Assembly: GCA_023630585.1 (NCBI GenBank)
Contig: CM042535.1
Location: 33,106,899-33,170,898, forward strand
Source: Cranoglanis bouderius
Lineage: Eukaryota; Chordata; Actinopteri; Siluriformes; Cranoglanididae
Reading direction: 5' to 3'
Length of the DNA stretch: 64,000 nt
Shown here: positions 1 to 28,900 of the stretch, piece after piece
Numbering within the stretch: the stretch's first letter is position 1
Layout: each line of letters starts with the position of its first letter
Program-made: the position numbers and the translations under genes
Notes under the pieces: model-generated
Databases searched by the model: none
Told to the model about the DNA's origin: nothing
The model's input: the letters and a program-made list of their open reading frames with translations, nothing else

Positions 1-1353
1 ATATAACGTTATAAAAAAAAAAATTGTAATGATCTCTCTCAAATCTCCAAATACTGCCCATTTCCATGTTTATATCTGGAATTTAATTTTATGTCTCTGT
101 AATTCCATCATGATTATTTTAGTGAATTAAATACAGTGCAGTCATTGATTGAGCTGCACTAAAAATGGTTGACTGTAGTATGTTAAGACAGTATGTTAAG
201 CAGCGGGGGAGGGCTCTATTTATGTACATTATGATGGCCAGCTATGAAGGTCATCTTTGCAGCTATCGTTATTGCTCCATATCTTCTGGGCTTATACGGT
301 CTCTGTCCATATGACCTTTTAATAAACTTGTCCATTCAGTTTAAAGGTCTACAGCTTCCTAGTCAGGATAAGTCATGTTTGTAGGTTAAACAAATCCCAA
401 TACCCAGAGAGTCACTGGCAGAAATTCTCCCTTTCACATTAAAAAGTCAGTTAATCCAACAACATGTGCCAAAAACAGTTCCATTTGCCCAAAGCTTTGC
501 TGGCTGGAAGCTATCTGCAATCATGCGACATCTGTCCAGGTTGTCCTTAGGTCAGTCTGAAAAAAAAGCAGCTCAATCACAAACATAATGGCCCATTTGC
601 TTATTTTTTTTTGCCATCCAAAATTTTTTTCAGGTTTAAAAAGACAACAGATTTAATGATGATGTTTTTAATAAAACAGAGCTACGTTTACCTGATGATG
701 CTGCTTGGCTTATGAGGTAATCATGCAGAGAAAGATGTCCTAAGAAAATGCACATCTGTTTTGTCTAAACACTGTGTAGGCTGCAGTACATTTTCCCACA
801 CTGAAGAGACACTCTGCTGCATGTAAAAAAAATTAAAATAAAATAAAAAAGCCTATAAGGATTCTTTCTGAAAGCAGGACAAATGTGGTAGAATTGGCAA
901 AGAGACCACCTTTTTTTTTTTTTTTTTTTTGCAGGGAGCTGGAATAAACTGGCGGTGTGTCGCTCGCAGAGCATGAGCAGAATTTTAATAGGCTCTTACT
1001 TCCTCATCGGCCCAGTCACTTTCACTTGTTACCAGCATCCTTATGAAGAGGAACATAACTGTGCCTGTGGCAGTATAGTGTGGGGTGATCATATGCACTG
1101 CTGCTGTAGAGCTGCAGGATTTGGTTTATTTTTCCGTGTATTTTTTTTGCATACGTTAAAACCCTTACATAAGGCAAAAACGAACTGTATGCAAAGTAAC
1201 CAAGGCTCCTTTACTTGGTTTGTATATTATATTAAATTAGTGCTGTGAGACACTGCAAGGGGTAGAAAGTAACAAACTACATACCTTCTTGTTACGGAAC
1301 TTGGGTACATGTTTCACTGTAACGGTACTTTTTTTTTTTTCGTATAATCTAAT

Positions 1354-1449
<96 letters not shown>

Positions 1450-3589
1450 TTATTTCTGGTCACTGTTACAGAGCAGTAAACTGCATTTAACCCTGGAAGA
1501 CCATTAAAAGACAGTATGTGCAAATGTTAAATCATTTCAATTCTAGACCCAATCAAACAAAGGTTACACTTTAAGTGCTGTTAGTCAGCAGCAGCAATGT
1601 CTAAGACAGTGGAGACAGAGGAGCAACCTTGGCCCAATTTATCCAATATTTCAGTTTTAAATGCTTCAAAAGAAACCATGTGATGATGATTTGCAAATTA
1701 TGTGAGCCAAAACCCATCGAGATATTGGCATTTCATAGAAGTTTTAAAGTATGAAATATCTGTATTATACTTCAGATGTCACGCTGATGTTCTGTACCGA
1801 TGTTGGTTTTAAATGTATCTAAGTGCTTCTTCAGCTTAAAGGTAATGCTCAGGATAATGGGTAAGGTGCATCTTTGCTACATAGCTAACTATGTTGCTAG
1901 AAACATGTATGAATCAACATAAGCCAACCCATAACCCATAACCCATAAGCTAACGTTTGGCTACATTACCTAGCCAGCTAACTATACCTTTCCTTATATA
2001 CTGATAATCGAGGTGGTGTTCACTTCAGCATAGCTCACTTGATTAGTTACCATTAGAGCAGAATAGTATTTTTACTCAAGTCAGTGTGTTTTGTATTCGT
2101 TCCACAACTGAATCTTTTATCTGCAGCCCTGAAGAGAAAATAAAGCATAAACTGAAATGTGTCTGTGTTATATAACTCCGGGTTAACTCTATAGCAACTG
2201 CTCAGTCCTACAGCTTTGTTAATATATGTGCTGAGTTTCCTCCATCAGTTTGATACATAAAAGAACTGATGCTAATTGCTTATAGTACATGAACCAGCCA
2301 GAGCTTTTCCCAACGGCTTAATTTGCTATAAATCACACCACAATTATGGCACTGTTCTTGTTCAATTCTTCAGAGATTTCCCTGTGAAGGCCAGCTTGCT
2401 TTTAGTTTCTGAATAGCAGACCACTCTGCCACACCTTGACAGTTTTGACATTTTTCTTGACACACTTTTATATATGCAGTAGATCTGAAGGTTTGTGGGT
2501 GGTTAGTGAGCTTCTTAAGGGATCAATCAGTTTTCTTATTTGCCGTTGCGAATGTCGAATCTCGAATGTCCTTCAGCACATTTCTGCCCATTTCGAAGCT
2601 GGCGCAGGACTTGAGTTTCACCTGAAGTAATTTAACACATGGTCTCATTAAGGACTTGTTTGAGCAGAAGAAAGCACAAATGAGCAGATGTGTGTGAGCC
2701 AGCAGGGGGGGAAGAAGCACACAGCACACACACCAAGGGGTGGGGTTTTTTTTTTGTTGTTGTTTTTTTTAAACGGCAGCACCTCATCCACTCCTCTTCT
2801 TGATAGTGTCCTGGGCAATCATTAGATGCTGTGCAAATATAAAGCAATGAGCTTCTATCTGTGCAATTTCCAAAAGCATAAATAATTCAGAAAGGAAAAC
2901 AGAATGCCTGCATGCAGTCAATGTTTAGGCAGAGCCTCATGCGTGCGAGGCATTAGGGGAGGGCGACTGGATGGAAAGAAAACACTCGCTGATGGGAGAA
3001 TTGCAGGCAAACTGCAGATAACCTGAAGATGCAATAAAAACACGATGCTGTATGTTCAGACGTCAATGGAATCGCTTGACAGCTTGCTTAGGATATGAAA
3101 TTGATCATTATTTTTATTTATTTTATGTTTTTTTTTTTTTTGGAGCAATTTTTGACAGATTATTTGAAGACGTGGGATTATACTACATTTATTCGTGTTT
3201 CCTCACATTTCAAAATAAAAAGGTTGTGAAACATCTGCTTGTATCCAAACACATGCCAATAGTAATAATTTTAAAAAGGGGGAAAACACAAATGTAAGGA
3301 GAAAAGCATAACAATCTTTAACTAACAGCCATTCCTCTGTGGTGTTGGATAAAAACCCAAGTGCGTGGTTAAAAATGCAGTGTGTGGATCAAGAGCATCA
3401 TCTGGTGGCTCTTCTAGAGGCTGCACTATACAGTGAAGCTCTAATTCAAGTGTCAGTTACATGTCTTTGATGGTATCCTACAGAACTAGATAGATTTTAG
3501 ATTGACTACTAATAAACTAGAGTTTATCATTGATTCAAAAAAAAAATATTTTTTTTTAAAGGTTTCATTTGTTTTTACTCTCTCCACAG
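1..3589. other. Intron or upstream region of EYS, no exon seen
   Basis: No coding exon could be supported here. The short open frames are A/T-rich or come from simple repeats. The stretch lies 5' of the first EYS exon visible in the window and is most simply a large EYS intron, since EYS is known for very long introns. It holds one long (TA)n tract and several poly-T runs. Confidence 0.6.
1357..1444. repeat. (TA)n microsatellite
   Basis: About 44 uninterrupted TA units. Open frames of alternating Ile-Tyr across it are artefacts of the repeat. Confidence 0.97.
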
Positions 3590-17969
<14,380 letters not shown>

Positions 17970-18004
17970 ACATAGTGTTGTGTATTAAGAAAATAGTATT
18001 AATA

Positions 18005-18980
18005 TACATTCAGTGGCCACTTAATCAAGCAGAGCTTGTGGAGTTTGTGGAGAACTGACCATCACACCCATATGTGCTTTTTGAATATCCCATTCCAGAT
18101 TTAGTCCCACTTTGCTGGTATAATAGCCTCCACTCTTCTGGGAAGACTTTGCACTAGATTTTGGAACATGGCTATGTGGGGATTTGGCCATTCAACCACA
18201 TGAGCATTAGTGAGGTGAGGCATTGATGTTGGGCGAGGAGGCCTGGGGCGCAGTGTGTTCCAATTCATCCCAAAGGTGTTCAGTGGGGTTGAGGTCAGTG
18301 CTCTGTGCAGGCCACACAAGTTCTTGTCTCATGTCTTAGTGGACCTTGCCTAGTGCACAGAGGCATTGTCATCCTGGAACTTGTTTGGGCCTCTTAGTTT
18401 CAGTCAAGGGAAATTGTAATGCTACAGCATTTTGTGCTTCCCACATTGTTTGGGAAAGGCCCATATATGGTTGTGATGGTCAGGTGTCCACATACTTTTA
18501 GCCATATAAATACTATGCAAGTCTATTTTGTAGATATACAGATACTGACTGTAGCCCATCTGTTGCTATGCACAGTCTTGTCCTCCACCCTTTACTCTGT
18601 TCATCATTAGAAAGAGAACACCATATACCACCACTGACCAGATATTATTTGGGTGCTAGCCAATTTTCAGTACTGACACTGGCATGGTTATGTGTGTCAA
18701 TGGATCAGATGCAGCAGTGTTACTGGATTTTTTTAAAGCCCTCAGGGTCACAGTTGGTTTAAGAAAAAGGCCACCAACCAAACGTATCCAGGCAACAGCA
18801 ATGACCTATAAGTTCAAACCGTACACCTACAAGGTGGCCAGCGATGTAGGTGTGTGTAACAAAGTGGCCTATATGATTACACAGTGCTCAAAACACCTCA
18901 ACAACATTCATGCCAGCATATTATACACTATCATGTCAGAGTCATTGCTGTACTAAGAATGATCAACCAAATAATATCTG
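18005..18980. mobile_element. Nested fish MITEs downstream of EYS
   Basis: The left end CAGTGGCCACTTAAT is of the family seen at 5695-6262. From about 18050 to 18510 a second element lies inside it, with the end GTCAGGTGTCCACATACTTT and a - strand remnant ending LVQSLPRRVEAIIPAK, similar to Tc1-type transposase tails. The first element appears to resume after 18530. Boundaries are approximate. Confidence 0.6.
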
Positions 18981-20472
18981 GTCTGTGGTGGTCCCTTTCT
19001 ACAGATGGACTGGGCGACACCTTGGGTAGGTAGACCTGAAAAAAAAAAAACATGTTTAGCTACAAGGTGGATGAACTAGCATCCACCAAGTGTTTAGTAT
19101 AAAGTTTCGCTAAAAACATTGTTTGTTTGTTTGCTTGTTTCTTAAAAATGTATTGCTTTTAAGGTTGTCTTTAACCCAGTTGTTCGGTTCATGTTAGAAG
19201 GGTTCATATGATATTTCTGTTTTTCAGTTACTTTGCTATCATATTATGGATCTGGCCACACACTCCAAATAAGAAAGTAATACTCATATCTCCTATCCTT
19301 CCTCTTCATCCTCTAGGAGTGGGTCAGATATGATACTTGTGGGCCAAAGAAAATGGAAAGGGGAGCATATTGAATGCAGTGTGCATACTTGATGTAAAGT
19401 TTAAGTATTTAATTTGTAAAGTCAGAGACTTTGGAATATGTATGTACTTCATAGACCAGTTATTTCATACTCCAGTTGTTTAACTGTGTAGAGAAACAAA
19501 ATAAAATCCTTTGTTCTGTGCATAACCTTCACTCAGTGGTGTTTTATTTAATAGAACCAAACAGAACTTCAATGCTGATCCTGTTTCCAGTTACATGACC
19601 AAGAAAACATTTATTGGACCAACATCATCTAAAAATACTTTATAATACATACTTGTGTCAGGACAACCTTCTGAGCAGTGTTCATGAGTGAAGGCAGGCT
19701 TGTACACAGATACACCTAAGGGGTGCTTTCAGCTCCTGCTCTTTTGACCTCAGATTGTACAAATGCTTTCTTGACTGGCGTATATCTGGGTCTTGTATGA
19801 GAAGATGGAGTGCCTGGAGTGGTTGTCCTGCAACCAGTGTCACTGACCAAGATCTGCTTCAGCAAAGCACAGTTAGCTCAACCCTGTCCTGGTAATATCA
19901 CCTTAAGCTTCATCCCTGCTTAGGGATTTTTCACAAAGTCCAACCTGTCACAGATATACACATGACCGCAATATTGAAGTGTCCCGTGGAGCTGGTAAAA
20001 AGTCTGCCTGGTTATTTGTTAAAACGATACTGTTTGAATAACTGAAGTTTGAAAGGTGATGTTTGAAACATGATGTTTAAAAGTGTAACAGTTCAGGCAC
20101 TGGGAAGCCAGTAAGAAAACTACTACAATAGTCAAATTATATAGACCTCAGTGAAAGGCAAGATGCACTGACAAATAGGCTAAACTTGACCTCACTGGAT
20201 CAGTGTTACAAATTTAAACAGTAATCTCAAATGTTTTACTGTCATGCTCAAAAGCATACTACTACGATCCAAATTGTTGTACTTTCATTATTATACCTCG
20301 TAAAATACACACACAACAGGTCTGAATAAAGCTGCTAACCATGTGACAAATATAAACATAATGCCTGTTTACTTGTGTATATTTACAGTTTAACTGCAAT
20401 TTTTGTTTTATTTAATGGTGCATTAATGGAAATCCCCATTAATACTTCACCAGGGTTTTTAATAAAGTTTGT
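18981..20472. other. Intergenic region between EYS and PHF3 3' ends
   Basis: There are no coding signals. It lies between two genes that converge, so it should hold the 3' UTRs and poly(A) sites of both. Confidence 0.6.
19499..19504 (+). terminator. Candidate EYS poly(A) signal (AATAAA)
   Basis: AATAAA about 1.5 kb after the EYS stop, in a T-rich context. An earlier AATAAA overlaps the stop codon itself (near 17965), so the true site is uncertain. Confidence 0.3.
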
Positions 20473-20478
20473 TTTATT
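20473..20478 (-). terminator. Candidate PHF3 poly(A) signal (AATAAA on - strand)
   Basis: AATAAA on the - strand, 425 bases past the PHF3 stop. Another lies at 20407-20412. Confidence 0.35.
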
Positions 20479-20902
20479 CTTTCTTTAAAATCAACAATAA
20501 AAAGATTTTATGTACTGTACATAAACACAAATGTGCAGCAAGCACATTATCTCTACTGTTTGATAAGCCAAAATGTACAGACACATTGTCATTCAATGCA
20601 AATAGAAAATGTTGAAGATATTGTTTTAAAAATGCAGAGGAAATGATGTTTTCACTTCTTGGCATTAATTTTTAATTAATAACATGAAAACCTGGTTCTG
20701 ACCGAGACTTCTGGTTCTGATATTAATTAAACTTTAAAACAAAGAAATTTAAACCAAACTATGAACAACTAAAAATGTAAAATCACACTCATAAAAAGTT
20801 GCTTTTAAATGTTATAAATAACGTCTTACTACGCAGTAAAATACAAAAAGGACATGTCTGGTCAATGATGTTGAATGGGTGTATCTAGGTTGAGCATGAA
20901 GA

Positions 20903-22914
20903 TCACGAGTGACTGTCTCTCGAGTCTCTCCGGTGTTTTTCATGATCAGAGTCCCGTCTGTGTTTGTCCCGGTCTCTGTCCCTTTCCCTGTGGTGACTGC
21001 TGTGATGTCTCTCTTTCCTCCTCTCCCCGTGCCTGTCCTCTCGTGAGTGTTTGCTCTTGTGTCTGTGCCTGCTCCGGCTTCGACTCCTGCTGCGACTCCT
21101 GCTCTTGCTTCGGCTTCGGCTCCGACTCCTGGCCTTGTGCCTCTCTCGCTCATAGTGTTGGCTCTTGTGCCTGTACCTCCCATAGTGGTCTCGGTCATCC
21201 TTTTTGAAGGGATCGGCCAAGGGTCTGGACTTCCTGTCCCAGAGCTCGGAACCCTGATCACTCTTGTGCAAGGGTGGCAGATTCAGCATGGAGGAATCAG
21301 GGAATCTTGGGGTTGTATATGACTGTGGAGGCCCAGCGACTACCTCTGGGACAGCCTGTGGAAAACAAGCCGGAGGAGGCACTGCCTGAGCCCAAGGTGG
21401 GGCGTGCATTTGATTTTGAGGATCATTCTGGGGGAACAACATTGGAAGAGGCGGAGGTGGAGGGTAGCTAAATGGTGGAGGGGCCTGCTGATGCATGGGT
21501 ATAAACGGTGCAGGGTTAGATTGGGGTGGGTAGGTGGGCACTGGTCCAGGGTGGTAAGCATGGTCAACTGGTGCAGTGTGATAAGGAGGAAATGCAGCTG
21601 GTGGAGGTCCATGACTTGCAGTATTGAAAGGAGGGGGGCTTAGAAGACGTTGTCTTGATTGCTTGAGACCTTCATTTTTACCAGACAAAGAGATAGTGGT
21701 GATGGTCTGAATATCTTCAACAGCTTTAAACTCTGACTGTGGCTGTGCAGACTCTGTTGCTGATGATGGTTGTGAAGGTGCAGACTGGGTAACTGATGAC
21801 TGGTCTGAAGGTGCAGACTGGGTAACTGATGACTGGTCTGAAGGTGCAGAGTGGGTAACTGATGACTGGTCTGAAGGTGCAGAGTGGATAACTGGTGACT
21901 GGTCTGAAGGTGCAGACTGGGTAACTGGTGACTGGTCTGAAGGTGCAGACTGGGTAACTAATGACTGGTCTGAAGGTGTAGACTGGGTGACTTTTGGTTG
22001 TGATACATCCTTATTTAAAGACAACTGCTTTGCATCAACAGGTTCTGAAGCATCAGTCTTTTTCAAAATGCCAGTTGTGGATAGCTGTAAAGTCTTAGTT
22101 TGAATTTCCACAGTTTTGTGTTTGGAAACATCTTCAGTAGTATCATTAGTGCTATCTATCAATGCAGCTGAAGCAGATACAGGAGACAGGTTTATGTCTT
22201 GACTAGGCTGTGCGCTTGGTGGTGTGGTATCTGTTTTTGTTTCAGTGCTGTTAGGTTCAGTCCTAGGCTGAATTGTGGAAAGGCTAGAGAGGAAAGTCTC
22301 TGTAGATACATCTCCTGGTTTATCCTTTAAAGATAATACAACTCCACTCTGTGGTCCACCTTCTTTTTCTTTTCCTTGTGAACTCGTGATCTCTGCATTT
22401 GAACTGGATGGCTCTTGTTTCATCTCGACAGATTTTGGATCCTTCTTTTTGATGATGAAACGGTCCAGCCTGGGGGTGGTGGGTGTTTTAGGAGTGACAC
22501 GACCTGAGGTGTCACCATCAGAGCTAGATGTCTGACTGACTGCACTGCTAATTGTGTTTTTTACTTCATCATCTGCTGGTGTAGCCTTCTCAGATGTGGG
22601 CTGCGTTAGCACACCCGGGAGGAAACGCAATGAGACATTTTCCTCATCCTCGATATCTAACTGAGGTTCAGTCACTGCAGATTTGCTAAGATTTGCACTG
22701 TCCTTTTTCTGTGTCCGTCCAAGACTGCTTATGAAGTCTCTTTCCTCATCTCGGGCCACCACAGCTTTCTGGATAGGGTCTACTTGAGGTTTGTTCTCCA
22801 CCAAGAAACTTTGTGGTTCACTAGCCTCGCTTGGTAGGAGGACCCCGAAGTCCCTTTTGGGCCTCTGGCGAATGATTAATCCCAGGAGAAGGTTTGGTCG
22901 GTTAGTCTCTAACC
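20903..22914 (-). CDS. phf3: PHF3 last exon: post-SPOC, Pro-rich and RS/RD tail
   Basis: The acceptor is TTTCTAACAG/GGTTAG. It begins LETNRPNLLLGLIIRQRPKR, a conserved segment just after SPOC, followed by the PHF3 motif LRFLPGVL. Then come a Ser/Thr/Pro-rich region with 11-residue repeats, a Pro-rich stretch (PPPPPLPMLFP), and a tail of Arg-Ser, His and Arg-Asp dipeptides ending RRDSRDSHS. The overlapping + strand frames here are shadows. Confidence 0.94.
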
Positions 22915-25900
22915 CTGTTAGAAATTATTAGAAAAGTACTTAGTTTGGCATGTATGAGTGAATACAGGTCAATATTAGCTTTTATTTGGATGAAGAGTGT
23001 CTCCAAATAAGTACCAAGCATTTTGAAATACAATTTTAAATGATATTCTGTATTAACAGAGTTTATTCCTGCATTTCTAAGGAAAATAAGTCAGTAGTCA
23101 GAAGAGTTTGAGAGTCATCAGTGCAAAGTAAATCAAGACTTACCTGGGCCATCAAACGGAACAATGTGATGTGGGATTTTTTCAGTGGAGCCAAGAGGGA
23201 TGAGATACATGTCTTTAACTTGTTTGCGGTTATTGGCAACAACACCGTATCGCCTGCGACTACTGAAATAGGCGTACAGCAAGGTGTATGAGATCTCATC
23301 TTCCTCTGTGTCTGGGGTGAAGCGAATTACACAGATTTCCTGAGGGTATAGAAACAACAACGGACCATAAGCTGTGGCATTCATATATTTATATTGGCTA
23401 ACGTACAGCAAGCAAGTCATTCTCACCTTTGTACCAGAGGCACGAATTTTCTCCACATAGTCCCAGACTGTTTGGGGAGAAATCCTTCCACCAACCTGGA
23501 TTGTGTCCGGCAGATCCTGCGACATCAACATGAGGGAAATTAAAGCTTGCCTTAAATTCAAATGTCAAAATGATCGGTTTTGCATCTAATGACACTTACT
23601 TCAGTAAGGTGGTCCAAAATTCCAGAGACTGGGTAAGCTTTTGTAAGGTACCGAGCTACAGATGGCATGTCTATATATCCGTTCCATAACATTTCTAAAG
23701 CAGCGAGGAATGCAACTGTATCTTCCTTATTGCTCGCACTTTCCAGCCTGTAAGGAAACAGTGCCTTAATTACATCATGAAAATTCATGGAAGCCATGAT
23801 AACATAAAACCTTCAGTGTTCTGAAGCAAGCAATTTATTTACTACCTATTTATGGCCATATGCATGTACACACCAAATACTGTTTGCTTACTTTCAAGAG
23901 TTCATAAAAGAAACAAATTGCAGCCCAACCAATCTAAACATCACCATTACTATTGTGACATAATCCATTGCAAGGACTATGCCTTAAATATTAAGGTTCA
24001 AATACAGAACATTCACAACCTGAAGCTGTTTCACTCAAGCACTCTTCACTTTTACCTTGACTCATAAGCAGGGAAGTTAAGAAGACCTTCTTCCATCGCT
24101 CTCAGAGACAAGTCATCCACCAGGGCCGATGGAGCAATAGGTGGAGATGTGGGTGTGGGTTCATGGCTCTCTCCTTCTGTAACTGTGGACTGCCTTCTAA
24201 TGACAGTCGTGGCCACTTTGACAGCCTTAGTGGTTGCCTCCTCCACTGGTGGAGCCATTCGGCCTTGAAGGGGGGAAAAAAAGCATTGAAATTAAACTCG
24301 AAAAAACAATGACAGTCAAGATTTTTAAGGTTTAAACATGTTACCTGTGCAGATCTTGCAGTGAAGATCAAAAAGATGAGACTTGTGCAAGCTTGTTGTA
24401 TCTTTAGCTTTCTTGGGGCTTTCTACCTTTGATTCTGTTTTTTTTTCCTCAGACACCTCAACAGCTTTAGGGACAGGATCAGGCTGAAGGGAGAAGGGAG
24501 AAATGTCTTACTATAGCTTGGACATAAGGCTTGACTATTGCACACAGAAGAAGCTCATTCAGTCTTACCAAGGCCTCAGGGACTTTTGCAGGTTCTTGGT
24601 TCTCAATTTCAATCTCCCCTTTGTGTGTGATTTTGGTGACTGGTCGTCTCTCTGCTTCCCGCTGCTCTTTCTCAATCATTTCAATTGTCTGCAAAAAGGA
24701 TTAACAGTGAAAGACAGTTAATATTTAAAAATTGCTTAGGTATATTACGAAAGATATATATCTGTATTTATGTGTTAATTACATGTCGATTCTCCCGTTG
24801 TCGCCAAGCCGCCAGTTCCTTGGAGGCTAGTTCTTCTGCACTCATACGAACTAAGTCTCTAGGAGGAATCTCCCCCTTGAGAACACGTTTGAATAATACC
24901 TGGAAGAGGTTGCGCATTTGTGTTTTACTTATTGTCAAATTTGACAAATATGTTTAAGAATTTGTACAAGACTGGAAATCAATTGGACAGAATTATAAAT
25001 CTATTATTGTTGCAACACAGGATCCAATATGAGGATGGAAAAAAGCTCTTACGTTATTCTTTGTGTCTCTGAGATTGAACATCAAGCTTCGGTATTTGTT
25101 CTTGTACTTGCTGTCGACACCTTGGAAGAGGGCAAAAAGCTCTTTTTCTGTACCTTTAGCCAATTCAGCTGGCTTCTCTTTTGAAATCTTCAAGTCTGAT
25201 TCCTTCAGCCTTTGAGCAAGTGGTTAATGAAAATAATGAATTATATTAATAATTTATTAAATAAGAGTATGTCACAATAAATTATAAAGCCACACAGCAA
25301 TGATTTAATGCACTACCACATGGTCATTCTTCAAAATATCATCTGAATCAAATCACCAATGTTGTCACTAAATCCTGATCACACCATTAGCCTAAATACC
25401 AGTACAAGGTGACAGTAAAAGGCGAGCGTGTTAATACATTCCATACCTTTTCAGGAGAATCTCCTCTAGTGAGTCTCGGACACTCCTCCTGATTTGTCCA
25501 GTGGATGGTTTCTTTAATCTTGGAAGAGAAATTTTAGCCTTCTTCACCTCATGCTTCCCAGTTGACCCTGAGAAAACCAAACCAAACAAGTATTTAATGA
25601 ACTACAGATGATTATTCATGCATGTTTTTCATCTTATGCAAGGAAAATAAGAATCTTACCAGTTTTGAGTGCTGAATCCACTGATCGTCTTTCTCCCGGG
25701 TCCTGGTTTAAAGTGAAAGAAGAATTACACTGCTGTTTGTCATACCATATTGACACGCAAATCACCCACTCAAATACACAGAATGCCAAATCATGGTAGA
25801 AAAGATGGTTATTGATCCGTGTAATGCATACAAATGTGGTCAATACAAAACTAGATACGAAAATAAGCAGAAGCAAAGGAATCCCTTAACACCCTTATGG

Positions 25901-28900
25901 GGTTGTGCTTATAAAATATACATGGAAATATAAAGAAATTAACAAACCCTTTAAAAAGAAAGTATGAAAGAAACAGACATGCCACATGAGGGCAAAACCA
26001 GTGCAAATTAGATTGGGGACATGATGACATGCCCAGTTTTGTGGGCATCTTTTATGATATAGCTCATGGCAAAAATTAATCCAAATGCTTTATAAAAATA
26101 TCACTTAAGCCCTATTGATAATGTTATTGTTTATTAGGGCGGATCCGCAAATCGGGTTCTTACTTGCCATCCTACAATCCCTTGGGCATTTTTCGTGACT
26201 CCCCACTGAAAATGAATAGGTACGAAATATCACATACACGGAAATTCACATTCAGTGTGAAGGTACGGAATTTAATGTAAGTGAAGACACAATGTAGGCG
26301 ATGTAAGCCATCAACAATTGCCAAAGTGATCAACAATACTTCCAATGCATCAACCATTCACTGCTAATGTCAATGATCAAGCTAAAACACAGGGCCATGG
26401 TGAAGGAGAACGGCTTCTCTCCATTATAACCCATCAGCACACTGCTCGTTCAGGTCTGCAGAGTCAGTTTACAAGCCGTCTGTGGAGCTCTGTGTGTCTC
26501 TGAAGCAGAATATTGCAAGCTATCTGGCTTAAACATAGTTGAAGGCATCTCTGTTACGATACCTGCCCTGCGACTTTAAGTTGTACTGAAAATTTGGGGC
26601 TGGGTCTTTGGCTCTACTACTTTCAGGTACCATGGGGAAGGACTTATATAGGCATAGGACGAGTGTGTGCCAGTTCAAACCCGACAGCTCTGACTGCTCT
26701 TTTATTGGATTGTCAGGGTAGCTCACATCAGCTCAGGAACATCAAGTTGTACTCTACATTCCTCCCCTGATTCAAAAATGCTTTTCATTTTTAACCAAAA
26801 AAATGTCCCGGCCAATCTAGCAGTACATAAACGTGCCAACTGGCTGAATAGTGCTGATGGCGCTATGCATAGTAATTTATTTCACTGACACTCAACACAT
26901 TGACATTGCCTATTATTAGGCCCTTGATGATTTAAAGTGTTATCTTATGCAAACAAGAAAACATCAGGAGGCATCAGAACTTTTTTAGAGAAGTCATTAG
27001 AATAGGAAGTAAACTCTCCCAGGTGTTGACCAGTTGTTGGACATTATACCCATGTACATTTTCAAGGTTCTAACTGGACCATGCCTACAGACAAATGTAA
27101 AATCATATACTGCAGAGTAAGTCTGAACAACACTCGTAAGTCATTTTTTGTCAAAATCAGAGACAATATTTGAGTCAAGAAACCATAAGCAAGATTGATT
27201 TTGGTCAGGAGTCTTACCTTCCTAAAGGGCCGGATTCCGCCAGCCGTGACTGATGCTTCGGGTCCCTGTTTCTGATCTGGGGCTGAATTGTTGTCTGTAT
27301 TCTCAGTGTTGCTTTTCCCACCTTCATCGGCACAGCATTTAAGACAGACATACTCCTGGTCATCCTTTTCCATTTGTTGTACTGTAGCCAGGTCCAGTCC
27401 AATACAGTCGCCATGGAACCAGTCATCACACCGCCCACAGCCTACCATGAATCTGAAAATACACAAGACTAGTTAGATTAGGCGTGTTAGAGCAGGAAAA
27501 ACACCAAAATGTACAGTGCTAGAGTACAGCTAGGTCCAGGAACAGTAGAGTACCATATACACAGTTCATTCTTAGGTGTTCTGGGAGTATTTCTATAAAG
27601 GCCACCTTGGGGAAAGTGATAGTGATTCATTCAGGTAGCGAGTTTGTTATACAACAAATTTTTGACAACCTAACATCTACCAAACCTAATCTGTAGTATC
27701 GGGTTGTTAATCTATGGATGAAAAGTAATATACCTGTTGCTGTGTGGTTTATTACATAATCCACATTGTTTGCTTGAATCCCATGCTGTCTCATTTTCAG
27801 AAGCAGGTGTAGGTTCCCCCTCTGCAGGCCCCTTCTTCACCACAGGAGCATTATCAGGGATGAACAGTTCAGGTTCATCTATAGAAATGCTTCGGCTGCT
27901 TCTGCTTCTCTGTCTCTGCAAAATCTTTTCTGGTTTCTTGATTTTTGTTTTCTCCTGTTCTTCCTCCGATGGGCCATCCTTCGCTGACTGACTTTGTTTG
28001 CTCCCCGATGGTGATGGATTTTGTGGTTTCTTTACTGAAGAAGGAGATTTATTCATAGCTATTTTAGTACCAGGACTGGAATCGGAGGACACCTTTTTAT
28101 TTATTGTGGGAGAGCGTGGAACAGAGGGGCTGACATTGTGTTTCACCGGATCACGGTCTTGCTCCTTTTGTGGTTTCAAGGCTTGTTTGGGTTTGAGAGA
28201 CAGAGCTGGCTGTTTTAGGCCCATGCTATTTGGCTTGCCTTTGATGCGTTGCTGATTTTCCGCTGTAGCTTTTTGCACCTTTTTATCTTGTGGTTTGTGA
28301 AGCTTGGACCCCTTCTGCAGGCCGCCTGCTCTGCTAAGGTGCTTGTTTTCGGTTATACCCAGTGGCTGCTTGGGTTTCAGGAGCTTTTTTGCAGCAGTTT
28401 TATCTGTTTTGACATTTTTTCTTTCTGATTTGTCATCACTCGGCTTTTCGGCATCGTTTTGGTCAACGGCTTTGGTGTCCGTGGTTGCCTCTGTCACACC
28501 GTTGGTGTGTTGCACTTCATTCGGATTTACATATGGCCCTAAATCCATAGGAATTTCATTAGCTCCATGTTCTATGACATTAAGCTCTTCAACAACCTCT
28601 GGGGCTGAATGCACATCAAGGGTCTGGGCCTGTCCCAGATCAAACCCATTGCTTTCAGTGGTCATGGAATTGTCCTGGAAGCTCAGAGACTGAAGCGTGC
28701 CTGTATTAAATGATCCAGAAGTGTGAGAAGGTCCAGGCAACAGTTCAATTTTGTAGCCCCCTACTGTCACTGTTAAACGCCTCAACACGACCACAGGTTT
28801 CATTGACGGGTCAACTTCATGGACGTTAAACCGACGGCTCAGCAATTCTTCCCGTTTCTCCGTGCGCACCTCCGCTATTGAGACGCTACTCGATCCTGGT

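Noticed and set aside
1237..1523. Open frames of Ile-Tyr repeats
   Set aside because: They are translations of the (TA)n tract, not genes.
3052..3297. 81-residue + strand open frame upstream of EYS
   Set aside because: It is Phe/Tyr-rich from poly-T sequence, with no domain, no conserved splice partner and no match to EYS.
20875..21322. + strand Cys/Ser-rich open frames opposite PHF3
   Set aside because: They mirror the Arg-Ser codons of the PHF3 tail on the other strand.
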